Positions 1-12,200 of a stretch of DNA of 64,000 nucleotides are shown here, one piece after another. Numbering within the stretch: the stretch's first letter is position 1; each line of letters starts with the position of its first letter. The notes under the pieces are model-generated. The model was not told the DNA's origin. It did not search any database and saw only the letters and a program-made list of their open reading frames with translations. The position numbers and the translations under genes are program-made. The DNA comes from Geosiphon pyriformis. Lineage: Eukaryota; Glomeromycota; Glomeromycetes; Archaeosporales; Geosiphonaceae. The stretch covers positions 1,813,187 through 1,877,186 of the forward strand of contig JAAOMT010000436.1 in assembly GCA_016748015.1 (NCBI GenBank). The letters run 5' to 3'.

Positions 1-619
1 ACTTATTATTAAATTTATTAAAAAAATAATTTTTAATTAATATAATTTATATTATTATTAATTAATAAAAAAAAATATTACTTTATTTAAAAAAACACCA
101 AAAAACATTAATATTTTATGTTTTTAAATTAAATAATATTATAAAAAAAACTTTTTGTTTTGTTAATTTCTTGTTTATAATAAAATTATCATAAGTTAAA
201 AGAAAGAATTTTATTTTATTTTGTTTTATTTTATTTGTTCATATTTTTAAGTATTTTTTTTAATACAAATATATTTATAACTATAAAACTGATTAACAAT
301 TTATTTAAATTATAAACACTAGAAAAAATAAAATAGAAAACTGCTTTGGCACTAAAAAAACCAAGATACATATATTTATAATTTAAAAAACTTTAATAAA
401 TAATTTTTTTAAATTATTATTAATTTAATATTATTAATTTATTGATCAAATTTTTAACTATAAATTTTCTAAAAAGTAGTAAAATAATTGAGTATTGTTC
501 TTAAAACAGTAAAGTTGAGAACAAAAGTAGAAGTATTAATAATATATCTGACTTAAAAAATTTAAAAATACAATAATAATAAAAATTAATTATATTAATT
601 TAAATAGTATAAATAATAG
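1..619. other. AT-rich DNA, no gene recognised
   Basis: This stretch is almost pure A+T with homopolymer runs and no ORF that resembles a protein. It lies just upstream of a recognisable LINE relic and may be its more decayed 5' part, but I could not align it. Confidence 0.5.
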
Positions 620-1262
620 TAAATTTATGAATAAAGCTATACCAAAAAATACTTATACTAAAACCTATAATTTAAAAAACCACTTATTAAACTGTTTTTT
701 AATACATTAAATAACAATAATATTCTTGATTTTTTACTGTTTTTATTTATTAATTCTATTCTATATTTAGATTTACAAGTTAAAAAAAAAAGAAGTTTTA
801 ATTTAATTAAGTTATTTGTATTAAATGTTAATTTTACAGTAGTGCTTGGCAAAACTTTAAATAATAAACACAAATTTGTTAAAAATTTTTTTTACAAAAT
901 TAATAGTTTTAGAAAAATATTAATTCTTTTAAAATTCCAAAATATTATTAAGATTATATGTACTTTTAAAACTAATCTAAAAGCAACAAAGCAAATAACT
1001 ATGAATAAAAAAATTCTTATTAATACCAATTTGAAAAAATTAATATCAAATTAGATTAGAAAATTATCATTAAAAAAATTTCAGTTAATTTGTTTAAATT
1101 AGCATTGAAATTAATACTATTTAAATTTGGTAATATAAAATTAATTAAAATACAATTAATTAATTTGGCAAAAAGTATTTATTGAGTTTAAAAGTTCTGA
1201 AGTTATTGACTTGATGTTTTTTAAATAGTCAATTTTGTTAAGTAAAAATTTGGTATATATGG
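620..1262 (+). pseudogene. Decayed LINE ORF1 relic, 5' piece
   Basis: The stretch translates, with stops, to a colinear match of the ORF1 encoded at 2609-4402. Residues around 842-1054 align with the segment leading into the RRM of the intact copy, and the following bases align through the RRM. Nearly all differences are G to A or C to T. The match ends exactly at ATGG (1259-1262), where a gypsy element was inserted. The relic resumes with the same ATGG at 17584. This is the oldest layer of the locus. Confidence 0.75.
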
Positions 1263-2235
1263 TATTACTTGAGTAGAAAAGTAATTAAAAACTCGTTAAA
1301 AAAAACATAAAAACTACATAATAATATAAAAAAAATATGATAATATAAGATAACAAAATAATATAAAATAATACAGAATAATATAAAATAACTCAGAATA
1401 ATACAAAATAATACACAATAACATAAAATAGCACAGAATAAATAGTAATAACATAAGATAACTAATTATAATATAAAAGAACAAAATAATAACTAATAAT
1501 AACAAGCAATTAAAAGCAATTTTATAAAACTAAAAAATATGTATAAAAAAAATAGTTTTAGCAGATAGAAAAAAAATAAACTAAACAAAAATCAGCTTAA
1601 TATTTTTATATTATTCTTAATTTCAGAATTTTTATCTTTTTTTTATCTTTTATATTTTAAATTTATCAAATAAAATATTATTGTTTAATTTACAAATTTA
1701 TAATTTTAATACTCTAATTGTCAAGATTTGATTAATTGTTTTTGCTTAATTTTGTTTTAAGCCAAATACTATTAGCATAAATGTTTTTGAAACTTTAATG
1801 ATTTAGACCAATTATTCTTAATCACAGTAATTGACAAGATACTAAATTTTTTTTTTATAAAATAGCAACATTAAAAATTAATTGTTTGATAATAAATTTT
1901 ATAATAATTTGGTAAAAAAAAGAAACTTTTCTTAAGATTAGATATTAATTTTATCTTGTTAACTTACCAGAAAAATAAAAAAATAATACTTAATTCTAAT
2001 AATTGTGCTTACTTACTTAAAAAAAAATACAATTATAGTAACATAATTAAAAAAACAATATCTTTATATTTTATAATAAAAAAACTTAATAAATAAAATT
2101 TTAACAAAAAAACCTTCAAAAATTAATAACTTATAATATAATTAAAGCCAATTTATTTATTTTTCATATTGTTCTTAATATTAAATTATGAGTATTAAAT
2201 ATTATGATTATACTTTACTAAAATTATCTATAATA
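1263..2235 (+). repeat. 5' LTR of the decayed gypsy element
   Basis: The repeat is 973 bp and begins TATTAC, where TGTTAC is expected. It ends ATAATA, where GTAACA is expected. Both ends fit C-to-T and G-to-A decay. It is colinear with 16640-17583, for example in the run of aataatacaaaat-like units near 1320-1460. A decayed primer-binding site follows at about 2238-2250. It matches the TGGTGCTCTTCC of the intact element except for C-to-T and G-to-A changes. Confidence 0.75.
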
Positions 2236-2450
2236 TTTAGTGTTTTTTATAAGGTTATAAAATTTATAAAGACAAAGCATCCAAAAAACTTACAAAGTAG
2301 TAATTATTGAAACAGTTAAAAAAAATACTTGTTTTTTGAAAAAGCATTATATCAATATTTTTAAGAAAATTTAAGAATTTAGAAAAAAAATTTGCAGTTA
2401 AAAATGATTTTTTTTACTATATATATATTAAGATTGACTATTATTTAGAC

Positions 2451-2461
2451 AAAACAGCAAA
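2451..2461 (+). repeat. Target-site duplication, left copy (LINE)
   Basis: AAAACAGCAAA here is repeated exactly at 9196-9206, on the other side of the LINE. An 11-bp TSD next to an A-rich 3' end is the signature of target-primed reverse transcription. Confidence 0.8.
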
Positions 2462-2608
2462 ATTTAGTACTTCTTTCTCTCGTTCATCCACAAATCCCAA
2501 AAAAAAGTCTAAAAAGTTTTTTTGAAAGAAGTTTTTACCATTTAGTATGATATTTTTAAACTGTTTCTATTTGATTACAAGACCACCGTTGGCCCAAATA
2601 CTGCTATC

Positions 2609-4402
2609 ATGAAGAAAGCTGCTAAGAGTTCTAGTTCTGGTGATGGTTTTGAGACAGTCTTGTCGAGAAAAAAGAGGAGGGGAGGTGTTTTGGAAGATGG
2701 TTCCAGTAGCGAAAAAGTGGCTTTTAAAGTTCAGGAGAGCTGTTCATGGGGTTCAGAAACTGGGGACACTACTGAGTCTGAGAGTATTGATATGGAAAAG
2801 GAGTGTCTGGTAGAGGAGACCAGCTTTGATTTTGGTGAAGGTGGTGCTCTGGCTGGTGGGGATCATGATCAAACACCCATGAGTTCAAAAGTCAAAACCA
2901 AAAAGGCATTGGGCAAGCTGTTAAGAAAAATTGATTTCTCAAAGGATAATGATGGTGATAGTATTCTCTCGGATGCTCTTCTTAAGCTCCCCCCTCCTTT
3001 GAAAAGCTTGGTCAATGTTTCAATCAGGAAGTTATTCATGTTAGATATTGGCTTAGATAAGGTGGCCAGCAATTCTTCTCAGGAAAAGCTTGTGGTGGTA
3101 AAGAAATTATTTTCTAGAATCAATGGTTTTGGGAAGGCGTCTATCCTCTCAAAATTCTCAGGGATCATCAAAATGACATTCACTTCCGAATCGAGTCTAA
3201 TGAAAGCTACTGATAAGGCTGCAAGTGTGAAGATCCTAGTAAACACTGATCTCAAAAAATCATCTGAGCGATCAGATCGGGCTGTAGTCATAAAAAAAAT
3301 TCCAATTAGAACATCAGCTGAGACTGTGCATGCTGCATTATCCGAGTTTGGAGTTATTAAAGTAATTAAGATGCAATTAATTGGGTTGTGGCAGAAAGCA
3401 GTAGTAGAATTCGAGCAACTGGATCAGGCTGATTTGGTCGCAGCTGAATGGTCTATTCTAATTGGAAAAGATACTGTACGTATGGCCAGGGCTGATTCAG
3501 ACAAAGAGGCATGAAATGCAAGGGATCAACATAGGGCAATGCTTTACACATTGTCAATGGGGACTAATGCTCACAATATTTGGGATTTTGTTAAATCTGT
3601 GGGTAGAAAAACATGTGTCATTGATCATCATTCTGTTATGTATGCTCAGACCAGGTGCGCTGTTGTTTGCTTCGACTCTACTGAATCATTGAATGCTGCC
3701 GTGGAAATCACGCCAGTACTTAGAAACACCAATCTCCGCTGGTCTCATCTCATCTCTACTAAATGCACCAAGTGTGAGAAGTTGGGTAATACGTTATTGG
3801 GTTGTGTAGTTGGTAGGAAGTTTTCTTCTGGTAATTCACTGCGTAGGGCTTTCTCAAACACAGATAAAAGCAGGCTGGCAGCCATTTATGCCAAATGCTC
3901 AGCTCCAGTTGCTCATCTGGTCTCTTTTGGTGGTCTCTCTTGGGCAAAAGTTGTTTATGGGTCTTCTTCACTCTCCCTCTCTAGTCAGAAGGTTTTGGTA
4001 GACAATGGCTCCTTTTCGGAGATGAAGCCATCCCTGCCAGTTACGATAGAGGTCAACAATAGGTTCACTGCTCTTGAGCACAGTCTCGCCTGCCTTGCGG
4101 AGCAAGTTGGTAAGCTGGTTAAGAGGTTGGATGCACTCAGGCCAATGGTTCTCCAGCTTAGCTCTGGATGTCAGCCATTGGTGACCCCTTCATCACAGGA
4201 TCAAGGGGCAGATGTAGTAATGAGTGGGGGCTCGGGTGTGTCCACTAGTGGTGAGACTGTTGTAGGAGTGGTGTCTTTTAATATGTCTTTAGTGTCTAAG
4301 CTAGAAAACAGCATGAGGTGTCTAATGGAAACAGTTTTGGGCTTTTCGGCCAAAGTGGATAGTATAGGTGTGCGTTCGGTGTCTCTACTTCTTACTCAAT
4401 GA
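2609..4402 (+). pseudogene. LINE ORF1, RRM-type nucleic-acid-binding protein (one stop)
   Basis: A 597-codon frame is interrupted by a single TGA at 3512-3514. The N-terminus is acidic and Ser-rich. Around residues 230-300 lies an RRM-like fold with an RNP2-like VVIKKIP and an RNP1-like KAVVEFE. A second RRM-like segment follows the stop (about residues 310-380). Next comes a zinc-knuckle-like CTKCEKLGNTLLGC (about 392-405), where the usual His is Asn, and a Leu-rich, probably coiled-coil region near residues 485-520. ORF1 proteins of LINEs bind their own RNA and deliver it with ORF2 to the target. The stop is one transition away from CGA or TGG. Its TGA overlaps the ORF2 start as ATGA. Confidence 0.85.
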
Positions 4403-7400
4403 GCAGTTTGGTCTGGAAAGTTGCTATGTGCAATGTCAGAGGCATGAACAATCCTGCTAAGTAGGAGGACATTATTAGGTGGCATAAGGAAATGAACAAT
4501 TTGGTCTCTATCATTACTGAAACAAAATTAAGGAGTAAGGTTCGTCCGTGGATTGTAGATAAGTTTGATGGTATCCGAGTGTTCACTTCTGGTTCAGACT
4601 CTGGTCACTTAGGTGTGGGTGTTGCTGTTATCATGAATGTTTCTTTGGCTTGTCATGTGTGCAAGGTTTCTGAGGTGCCTGGTTGGCTTCTGTCTGTTAA
4701 GTTACTTTTCAAGGGTAAACTTTCTGTGTCAATTCTGGGGCTTTATGCTGGTGCTTTTCCGGCGGTTTGGTTCTCTCAGACTGGTGAGATCAACTTTCTC
4801 ATTGCAAAGGCTGTCAATGAATCTTCTTTCATTGTTCTTGGTGGTGATTTCAATGAAGATGGTTCTCGTAAATGTGCAAGTTTTAGGAAGTGCCTTGATT
4901 TGGGTCTGGCAAATTCTTTGGTAGGAAGCCCAGCTGTGAAATTGCCTACTTGGGCAAACTCTAGGGGTGTTAGGAAAATGATTGACTATGTGTTAGTTTC
5001 TTCAAATTTGGTTAATATGATAGTACACCGCAGTGTCTTAGATGTTGGTGAACATTTTGAAACGGACCATCAGGCTGTTTCCATGTCTTTGGGTTTAGGT
5101 AGTTTATTGGATGTGCAATTGAACTCTCTTCGCAAACAGGCGAATAGAGATTGTTGAAAGTTTAATTTTAAGGGTGCTGATGACACGAAATGAAACAAGT
5201 TCAAGAGTGTTACGGCAGCTAATGCCACCATGTTCTCTAATGATTTTATTGCCTCCCAGCAATTCTCAGATTTGGATGTGATGTGGGACATTGTTTGCAA
5301 GATAATGGTTCTTTCAGCTGATGAGGTGTTCAAGAAGAAATGATTTAAGGACTATGATGATGTCTTCACTAAGGAATCATCCAAATTTTATAAATTAGAA
5401 CTTTTGATATTGAAGCTGGTTAAAGCTTCTCAGTCGATTTGTTGTGACGAATTCATTTCACTGTTAGAAGTCTGAAATTCTCTTGATGTTGATAACGCCT
5501 CTGTGGTCAGGTCTCTCTTTCTTTCTGGCTCTCCTCTTGATACTGTTTGGTCAGCTCTTTCCAAGATCAGGAAAACTTATCACTCACATAAAATAACAGA
5601 ATTGAAGCATATAAAGGAATCTCAAATCAAATCAGCAATCTATAAGAGGATGGAAAGTTTCAAGCTGAACAAAGGTCACACTATTCAGAGTGTTTTGGAG
5701 TGTCCTTTCCATAAGGTTGTCTTGGATTACTTAGTTGTGGATGATGAGCTGGTTATGGAACCTGGTCCTGTGAGATTAAGGGTGAATGAAATCATAGAAG
5801 AATGGACTAGGAAGCATAGGGTGGTTTCCGATGTCCCTGATGTGTGGCATCATTAGTATTGACCATTGGATTACGTTTTTGATGAGGCTTTTTCTGGTGT
5901 AATGCAGCCAATTGAGTTTTTGGAATTGTTTGGCGTGGTTTCTGATTTGCCTGTTGGCAAGGCTGCTAGTCTTTCGGGTATTTCAAATGAGCTGTGGATG
6001 CATAGTGATAGGTCTGTTTTGAATATGCTCTTGGTGCTTCTGAATTCTTGTTTGTCTCATGAGTCTGTGCCTGGTCTTTGGAGGGAAACTTGAGTTTTGA
6101 TGATCTCTAAACCATATGAATGGGAAGGTGTTCTCACAAATACCCGACCTATAGCCTTGATTGAGACAGCTTGCAAGATCTTCTCCAAGATTCTCTCCGA
6201 CAGGATATTGCTGGTGTGCAGTGCTCATGATGTTCTTAATGGGGATAATTTTTCAGTTTTGAAGGATATGACTACCCAAACTTCTATTTTTACTATTGGT
6301 TCAGTTGTTGAGGATGCTTTGAAGAAAAACCAGGAACTCTGGCTGGTGTTGCAGGATATACAAAAAGCATATGACTCTGTTGGATGGGAGCATCTCAAGA
6401 AGTGTTTGGTCAGGATCAAAATGTGTAGCAGGTTTATTCATTTTTTCGGTAATATTCATAGAAATCGGACCAATCGGGTTATGATGGATTTTGATTTAAC
6501 TGATGGTTATAGTGTACATGATAGGTTAGACCAAGGAGAAGTTTTTTCTCCTCTTCTTTGGCACATATTTTATGATCCTTTTTTGTGTGAGGTCAAGTGT
6601 CAGGAGAATGTGTGTGGGTATAGACTCAATTCTCATTTTGTCTCTAGAAATGGTCGTGCTGAATCTCGGGCTGGGTTTTCTATTTTTTTCACTGCTGGGG
6701 CCTTTGTCGATGACACGATTTGGATTGGCAGCAGTTAGACTGCTACTCAACATATTCTCAATGTTGTTAGTGAATTTTTTTGAATTAATGACATTTCAAT
6801 TAACAATAACAAAACTGTGGCCATTTTTATTAATAGCAGGATCAGCAATCCGTCTCTTTTTATCAGTGGTTTACCCATTTCCATAGCCAAAAAAGGCAAA
6901 TCTCATTGGTATCTTGGTATCTTTTTCTCATCTAATGGTTTTTCTAAGCCTAGTTTGACTAAGGCGCATTCGGATGTTCGTTTTTTCAGCAATTTGGTTC
7001 TAAAGAAAGTGGTTTCAGATAAACAGTTCTTATACCTGGTGTTGGCAGTTCTCCATCCTATAGTCAGCTACAGGATGCAGTTCAGCTTTATCCCTGTCAG
7101 TGTGTGTAACAAGTGGGATGCTCTGATTCGCAAGAGTTTGAAACTTAAATCTGGTCTTTCTCTTGATTTTCCTAGTGACACAATTCATCATCCTTTCTTT
7201 TATGATTTGAAGTCCTTCTCACAATGTCAGTCTGAAAGCAAGGTTGCTTCACTTATTAGTTTTGCAAACTCCTGCGGGATTTTGGGTCAATTGTTTAGTC
7301 ACAGATCTCATGACTTGCAAGTTCTGTGTTAGTGCCCTGTTCATCTATTGAGTTTACCGGCTTGTATCCATGTTAGTGTTTCCAATAATTTCTTGTCAGG

Positions 7401-9062
7401 AATGGTATGCATTCTTCTTAGGTGCAATTTGTCTTTAGGTGGCTCTTTGGCTAGCTCTTTTTGGTTTCGTGATGGGGTGCCCATATCTGCTGTTCTGGGT
7501 GAATTCTTGTTTTTCAAGTACTTGTTTTCTCTCTGGTGTTATGGCATTGCCTTTGTGGATCAGCTTTGGGATCATCGTGGGGATATCTTCAATTGATACA
7601 TCTTTAAGTGGTGGAAGAAACTGGATCCTCGTGGCCCAGTTCTTGAGTGGTTTGAGCACTCTGTTGTATTTCTCAATGGTGTGTCTCCCTTTCCTTTGGC
7701 TTTGGGTGGTGTTGGCCCTGTAGACATTCATGATTCTGATGATTTTGTGTTTGTATGTGATCATCTTTTTCGGGTTAGCGCTAATAGTTTGTCTGTGTAT
7801 ACAAATGGGTTGGTGAAAAATTTGGGCACGGCTGGTTGTAAAGCCAGGGCTGCTGCCTTTTTTGAGGACATTAACTTGGGTTTGGGTGTCTGTGTTCAGG
7901 GTTTGATGTCGTCTACTTTGGTGGAGTTGCAGGCTGTAGTGTTGACTCTGGAGTGCGTGCCTATAGATCATTCTGTTTGTCTGTTTTCAGATAGCCAGGC
8001 AGCTTTGAATGCTTGCAAGTCGGAGGTGAACTTGATGTATTCTGACTTTCATAATCGGTGTTGGGTTGAGTGCCGGCATATTAGGAATATTATCCACAGG
8101 AAAAATTTGAGGGTTAGCTGGCACAAGGTTAAGGGCCACTCTGGTGTGTTGGGAAATGATTGCACCAATAGCATTGCTGATGCTGCAGCTCTCTCTGTTT
8201 GGCTTCTCCCTCTTTGTGTGGATGAACATTTTTTGTTGACGAACAGTAGTATTGTTTCTGATAATTCTAAACACTTTGTTCGAGATGTTTTTCATGCTGT
8301 CTATCGGGCACGTTAGGAGGTCGGTTTTAGTTGTGGGTTTTTAGCTGGTGATTTGCACTCGGGTGTCAATTGGCTTGCCTCTTCCAAAGTTTGGCACCCT
8401 GATTTGCATATGGCAATTGGTTTCATCAGCAGGTGCACTGCTGATATTCATACTTACCTCATAAGGCTTTGTACCATCAGCTTTCTGTGGCTGTTTGAAA
8501 GCATGTTTATGATAAATGTTACCTTAGTGTTTTGTGTCTGTATTGTGGTAAGATGGAGGTGTCTGATCACGTGTTTTCTTGTATAATTGATGATGCAGCT
8601 CGTCATCGGGTTTTGGAATCCTGTATGTCTTCTTGGATGGTGCTTTCTGGTCTCTCCCTCCTTTTTTCAAGCATTTTACAGCTGCTGTTGACCTGTGCTT
8701 CAGATTTTCTGGTGTTCTCGGCTCTTTGCAAGGGTTTTGTTTTCAAAGGATGGCTTCAGGAGGCTGTTTCCATCTTCCATGATCCCAAAATTGCTGATTT
8801 TGTGTGCTCTATTTGTGTTACTTTTAGGGATAACATTTGGTTGGTCCGTGCTAAGCATTATACATACATGGAAAAGAATAGTCTAATCCCAGTAGATGGC
8901 TCAATTCCTGTTTCACTTTCTGGTTTGGCATCAAGATTCTCGGATGACGTGGTTAAGCTATTTGGTGTTATTGAAGCTTTTGGCGTCTGTTTTGGCTTTT
9001 GCAAATCTTGCTCTTTTTTTTTAGGTATTGGTAACCCAGTTTCAGTTAATATAATTGCATAG
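4399..9062 (+). pseudogene. LINE ORF2: APE endonuclease, reverse transcriptase, RNase H (broken)
   Basis: The frame starts at ATG 4399 and keeps one phase to about 8462. There one base is missing, judged against the fragment at 31330-32089, and the frame shifts. Visible motifs are the endonuclease ITETKL, GGDFNED and DHQAV (4500-5090), RT with TRPIALIETACKI, QDIQKAYDSVGW and AFVDDT (6140-6720), and RNase H with VYTNG, ELQAV, FSDSQAAL and GHSGVLGND (7790-8180). A C-terminal CLYCGKMEVSDH Zn-knuckle-like motif is at about 8530. The first RNase H Asp reads Asn (AAT from GAT). About 13 in-frame stops (for example 4462, 5155, 5341, 6091, 6736, 7330, 8314) are each one C-to-T or G-to-A change from Gln, Arg or Trp codons. 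Confidence 0.9.
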
Positions 9063-9206
9063 TGTTGTCTTGACTGGCTCGAATGGCTGGTTATATGTGA
9101 AAAATGCATGATTCACGTCTAGTTTAGATTATTTCTTTGATGTATAGTTCTAGGTAGTGTTTAGACCTTACTCATTAAATAATAATAATAAAAAAAAAAC
9201 AGCAAA
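9063..9206 (+). other. LINE 3' UTR, A-rich tail and right TSD
   Basis: The stretch after the ORF2 stop, including atgcatgattcacgtctag and ending cattaaataataataat plus A's, recurs at the 3' ends of the half-LINEs (28310-28446, and 43756-43800 joined to 33789-33871) and of the truncated LINE (31960-32089). It is therefore the shared 3' end recognised by the LINE's RT. The right copy of the TSD is 9196-9206. Confidence 0.8.
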
Positions 9207-12200
9207 TATTAAAAAACTCAAAGAACAAATTTATTAAAACTTATTATTGTATTTAATTTCAACTGCCAAAAAAACAATTGCAAAAACTTTTTTTCTTATA
9301 AACAAAAAAATCAAAATATATATATAATACTATTATTTAAAATTTAAAAGAAACTATAATATATACTCTATTTAGAAAAATCTAAGTTAAATACAGAAAG
9401 CAATATTTAACAACAGTTTAAACAAATAAAACTACAATTTATTATTAGCAAAAAGTCAAGATTCTTATTATTAACAATATTATTATATTATCAGACTTCA
9501 AAAAATAAAATATTACTTAATTAACTTATCAAATTTCAGTTTAAAACTTTAAAAACTCCTGAAAATTTTTATTTCTAAAACTTCAACAGAAATTTTTAAA
9601 CTAAATTATTGAAAAAAATACAAAATACTATTTAAAAATTTTATTCTAATAACAAATATTATTTTCTAAAATACTGTTATTTAAAAACAACAATTATTAA
9701 AACTACTAATTAAATTAATAACTACTGTTTTAAAAGAAATATTACTGTTCTAACTAGTTATAGCTATAAACAAAAAAAACAATTAATGTCAAGTTTAACA
9801 AAAAAATCTGATTTATCTTCATTAATTTTTTTCTTTTCATTAAAACAATTATCTCTTATTGTTTTTATTATAATTTATAAAATATTATCAAATTAAAAAA
9901 ATTCTCTGAAAAAAAAAAAAACACTTACACTTAAATTACAGAGGCCAAAAAAGCAATTATTATAAATAATTAAGATAATACCAAAACTATTTAAGCATTA
10001 TTTTTTTTTAATAAAAATTATTAACTCCTAATATTAAAGTCTTACCAAAAAACCAATTAATTTTGCTGTATTCAAATTCGTTTTTCTACAATATTTTTAT
10101 AATTCAAACATTTTTATTAAACTATAAAATCAATTTAATATTATAAAACAAAAAGATTACAAAGCTATAACTACTTATTTTAGATAATTTAATCAAACTT
10201 TTTATTAAATTTAAGTCATTAAAAAGACTTTTATATACCTAATCAGATCCTAAATTAATTTATTAAAAAACTAAAAAGCAGTATTTTTTAGTTCATTAAA
10301 CTTTATCATCTTAGAAATTTACAAGATACAGTAATACTTGTCTATAACTTTAAATTAGCAAAACAAGAAACAAAATACATCTAAGGTGTTAATTTGGCCA
10401 TAAATAAAATCTTTAATATTGGCCCAAAGCTTATTTAATTAAGTAAAAAATTGAAGAATTTTTTATAGAAAATTTAAAAACATATTAGTTTCTACAATAT
10501 TAAAAAAATAACAATAATTCTACATATTAATAATAGCAACAGCAATTCTGAAAACAAGTTTCTTATAATTGCTATTATTGTTAAAAACTTAATTATATTA
10601 CAAAAAATTGCTGTAAAAAAATAGTAAATTAGAATTGTAAAAACCAATATTAACAATAATTAAAATATTTACAATCAACAGAATATTAATATCTTTTATT
10701 TTAGTATTTACAATTACAATATTTATCACAACTACTACAGAATTATTATCAATCTCCTTAAGTAATAGTGTAATTTTATCTTTAATATTAAGCTTTATAA
10801 TATAATAACCCAAAATTTTAAGTTATTAATTATAATTAAAAATAGCAAAGCAATAATAGAAATTAAATTCAATTTACAACAGTATTTTTTTGAAATCTAA
10901 ATTGTAATAACTTATTATTCTGAGTATTATCAATGGTTATTTAAATTAAGCTTTATATTCTAGTTTTATTAAAACTCAAAATTTTGGTAATTTTGTATTT
11001 TTAAAAAAAAACTACAGTTAAAATTACCAATTTTTTTTCTTCTATTAATAATTAAATCATTTTTAATATAATTTTTTTAACTATAATTACTGAAAATAAA
11101 ACTTTTGCAATTATATTTTTATTTAATATTAATAACTTAAATACTCATAATTTTTTTAATAAAACTATTATTAATTTAAATAAAATTATTATAATAATAT
11201 ATATTAATAATCAAATAAGACAAATAAATATTAAATTAATACTTAATAGTCAATTAGCTGACAATATTATTATAAAACAACTTATGAATTAATTAAATCA
11301 CTAAATTGACTATGTTATTATTGTTAAAATAATTATTGTCAATAAAAATACCAAGATCTTAATAAAAAAAAACAATAAATTTTTTTTTAAAATAAGTAGA
11401 ATTATAATTTCTATAAAAATTATAGTAATAAAAGCAAGCTCTAATTAATAAATTAGTTAACTAAAACTTATGTTATTTTTGATTAAAATACTTAAAAGTT
11501 TTAAATTTTGTTTAATAGTTAATACACTTAAGTATTTGTCAATTGTAAATATTTTAAGATGGTCATCTTAGAACAGTTTCTAATTAAATTTAAAAAATTT
11601 GTAGTATAGTTTACTTTGAAAACATATCAAATTTCTTGGACTGATTATTTTTGTACAAAATTATTATTATTATCTACTTAAAAAAAAAACCAAAAAAACT
11701 TTAAGTTTTAATTTTCACCTATATTTTACCAAATAAGTACAATCAATTTTACTGCCAACCAAAATTAATCTGTATAGATTGCAAAAAAAAACTATTGTTA
11801 ATGAACATATACATTAGAAATAATAAAAATATGGCCAACTGTCACCAAATACTAATGTTGTTTTTGTATATTAAAATAATTTAGATGTTTAAAATAACAA
11901 AACAAATAGAATAACATACTATAACTTATTTATGATAAAATTTTATCAAATAAAAAAGTATAAAATAACATCTTAAATAGAAAAAAAACATATAACAAAT
12001 TTTGCCAATATATTATTCTTATTAATAACTAAGTCTATAAAAAAACTTTATTTGTTACTGTTTATAGTTAAACAATTAATTAGTTAGACTTATAATAAAG
12101 ATAAAATCTAGAAAATAATTATAACCAAATAAAAAAATATTATTATTAAAAAAATACATGTTATTAAGAATATATTAATAACAATAGAAAAAATAAATAA

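Larger units (their letters stand above)
2462..9195 (+). mobile_element. Full-length LINE with two ORFs, recently inserted
   Basis: This 6.7 kb non-LTR retrotransposon has a ~150-bp 5' leader, ORF1 (2609-4402), ORF2 (4399-9062), a ~130-bp 3' UTR and a short AAT/A-rich tail. Its base composition (about 40% GC by eye) differs sharply from the surrounding A+T. An exact 11-bp TSD (2451-2461 and 9196-9206) defines both ends. It sits inside the decayed gypsy element. The order endonuclease, RT, RNase H, Zn-knuckle-like C-terminus is typical of RNase H-bearing LINEs (I/Tad-like); the clade is not determined. It carries about a dozen nonsense codons and one frameshift, so this copy is probably dead but young. 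Confidence 0.9.

Noticed and set aside
1314-1505. Minus-strand Leu/Ile/Tyr-rich ORF
   Set aside because: It arises from a run of short aataatacaaaat-like repeats inside the decayed LTR; the same run is present at 16690-16870.
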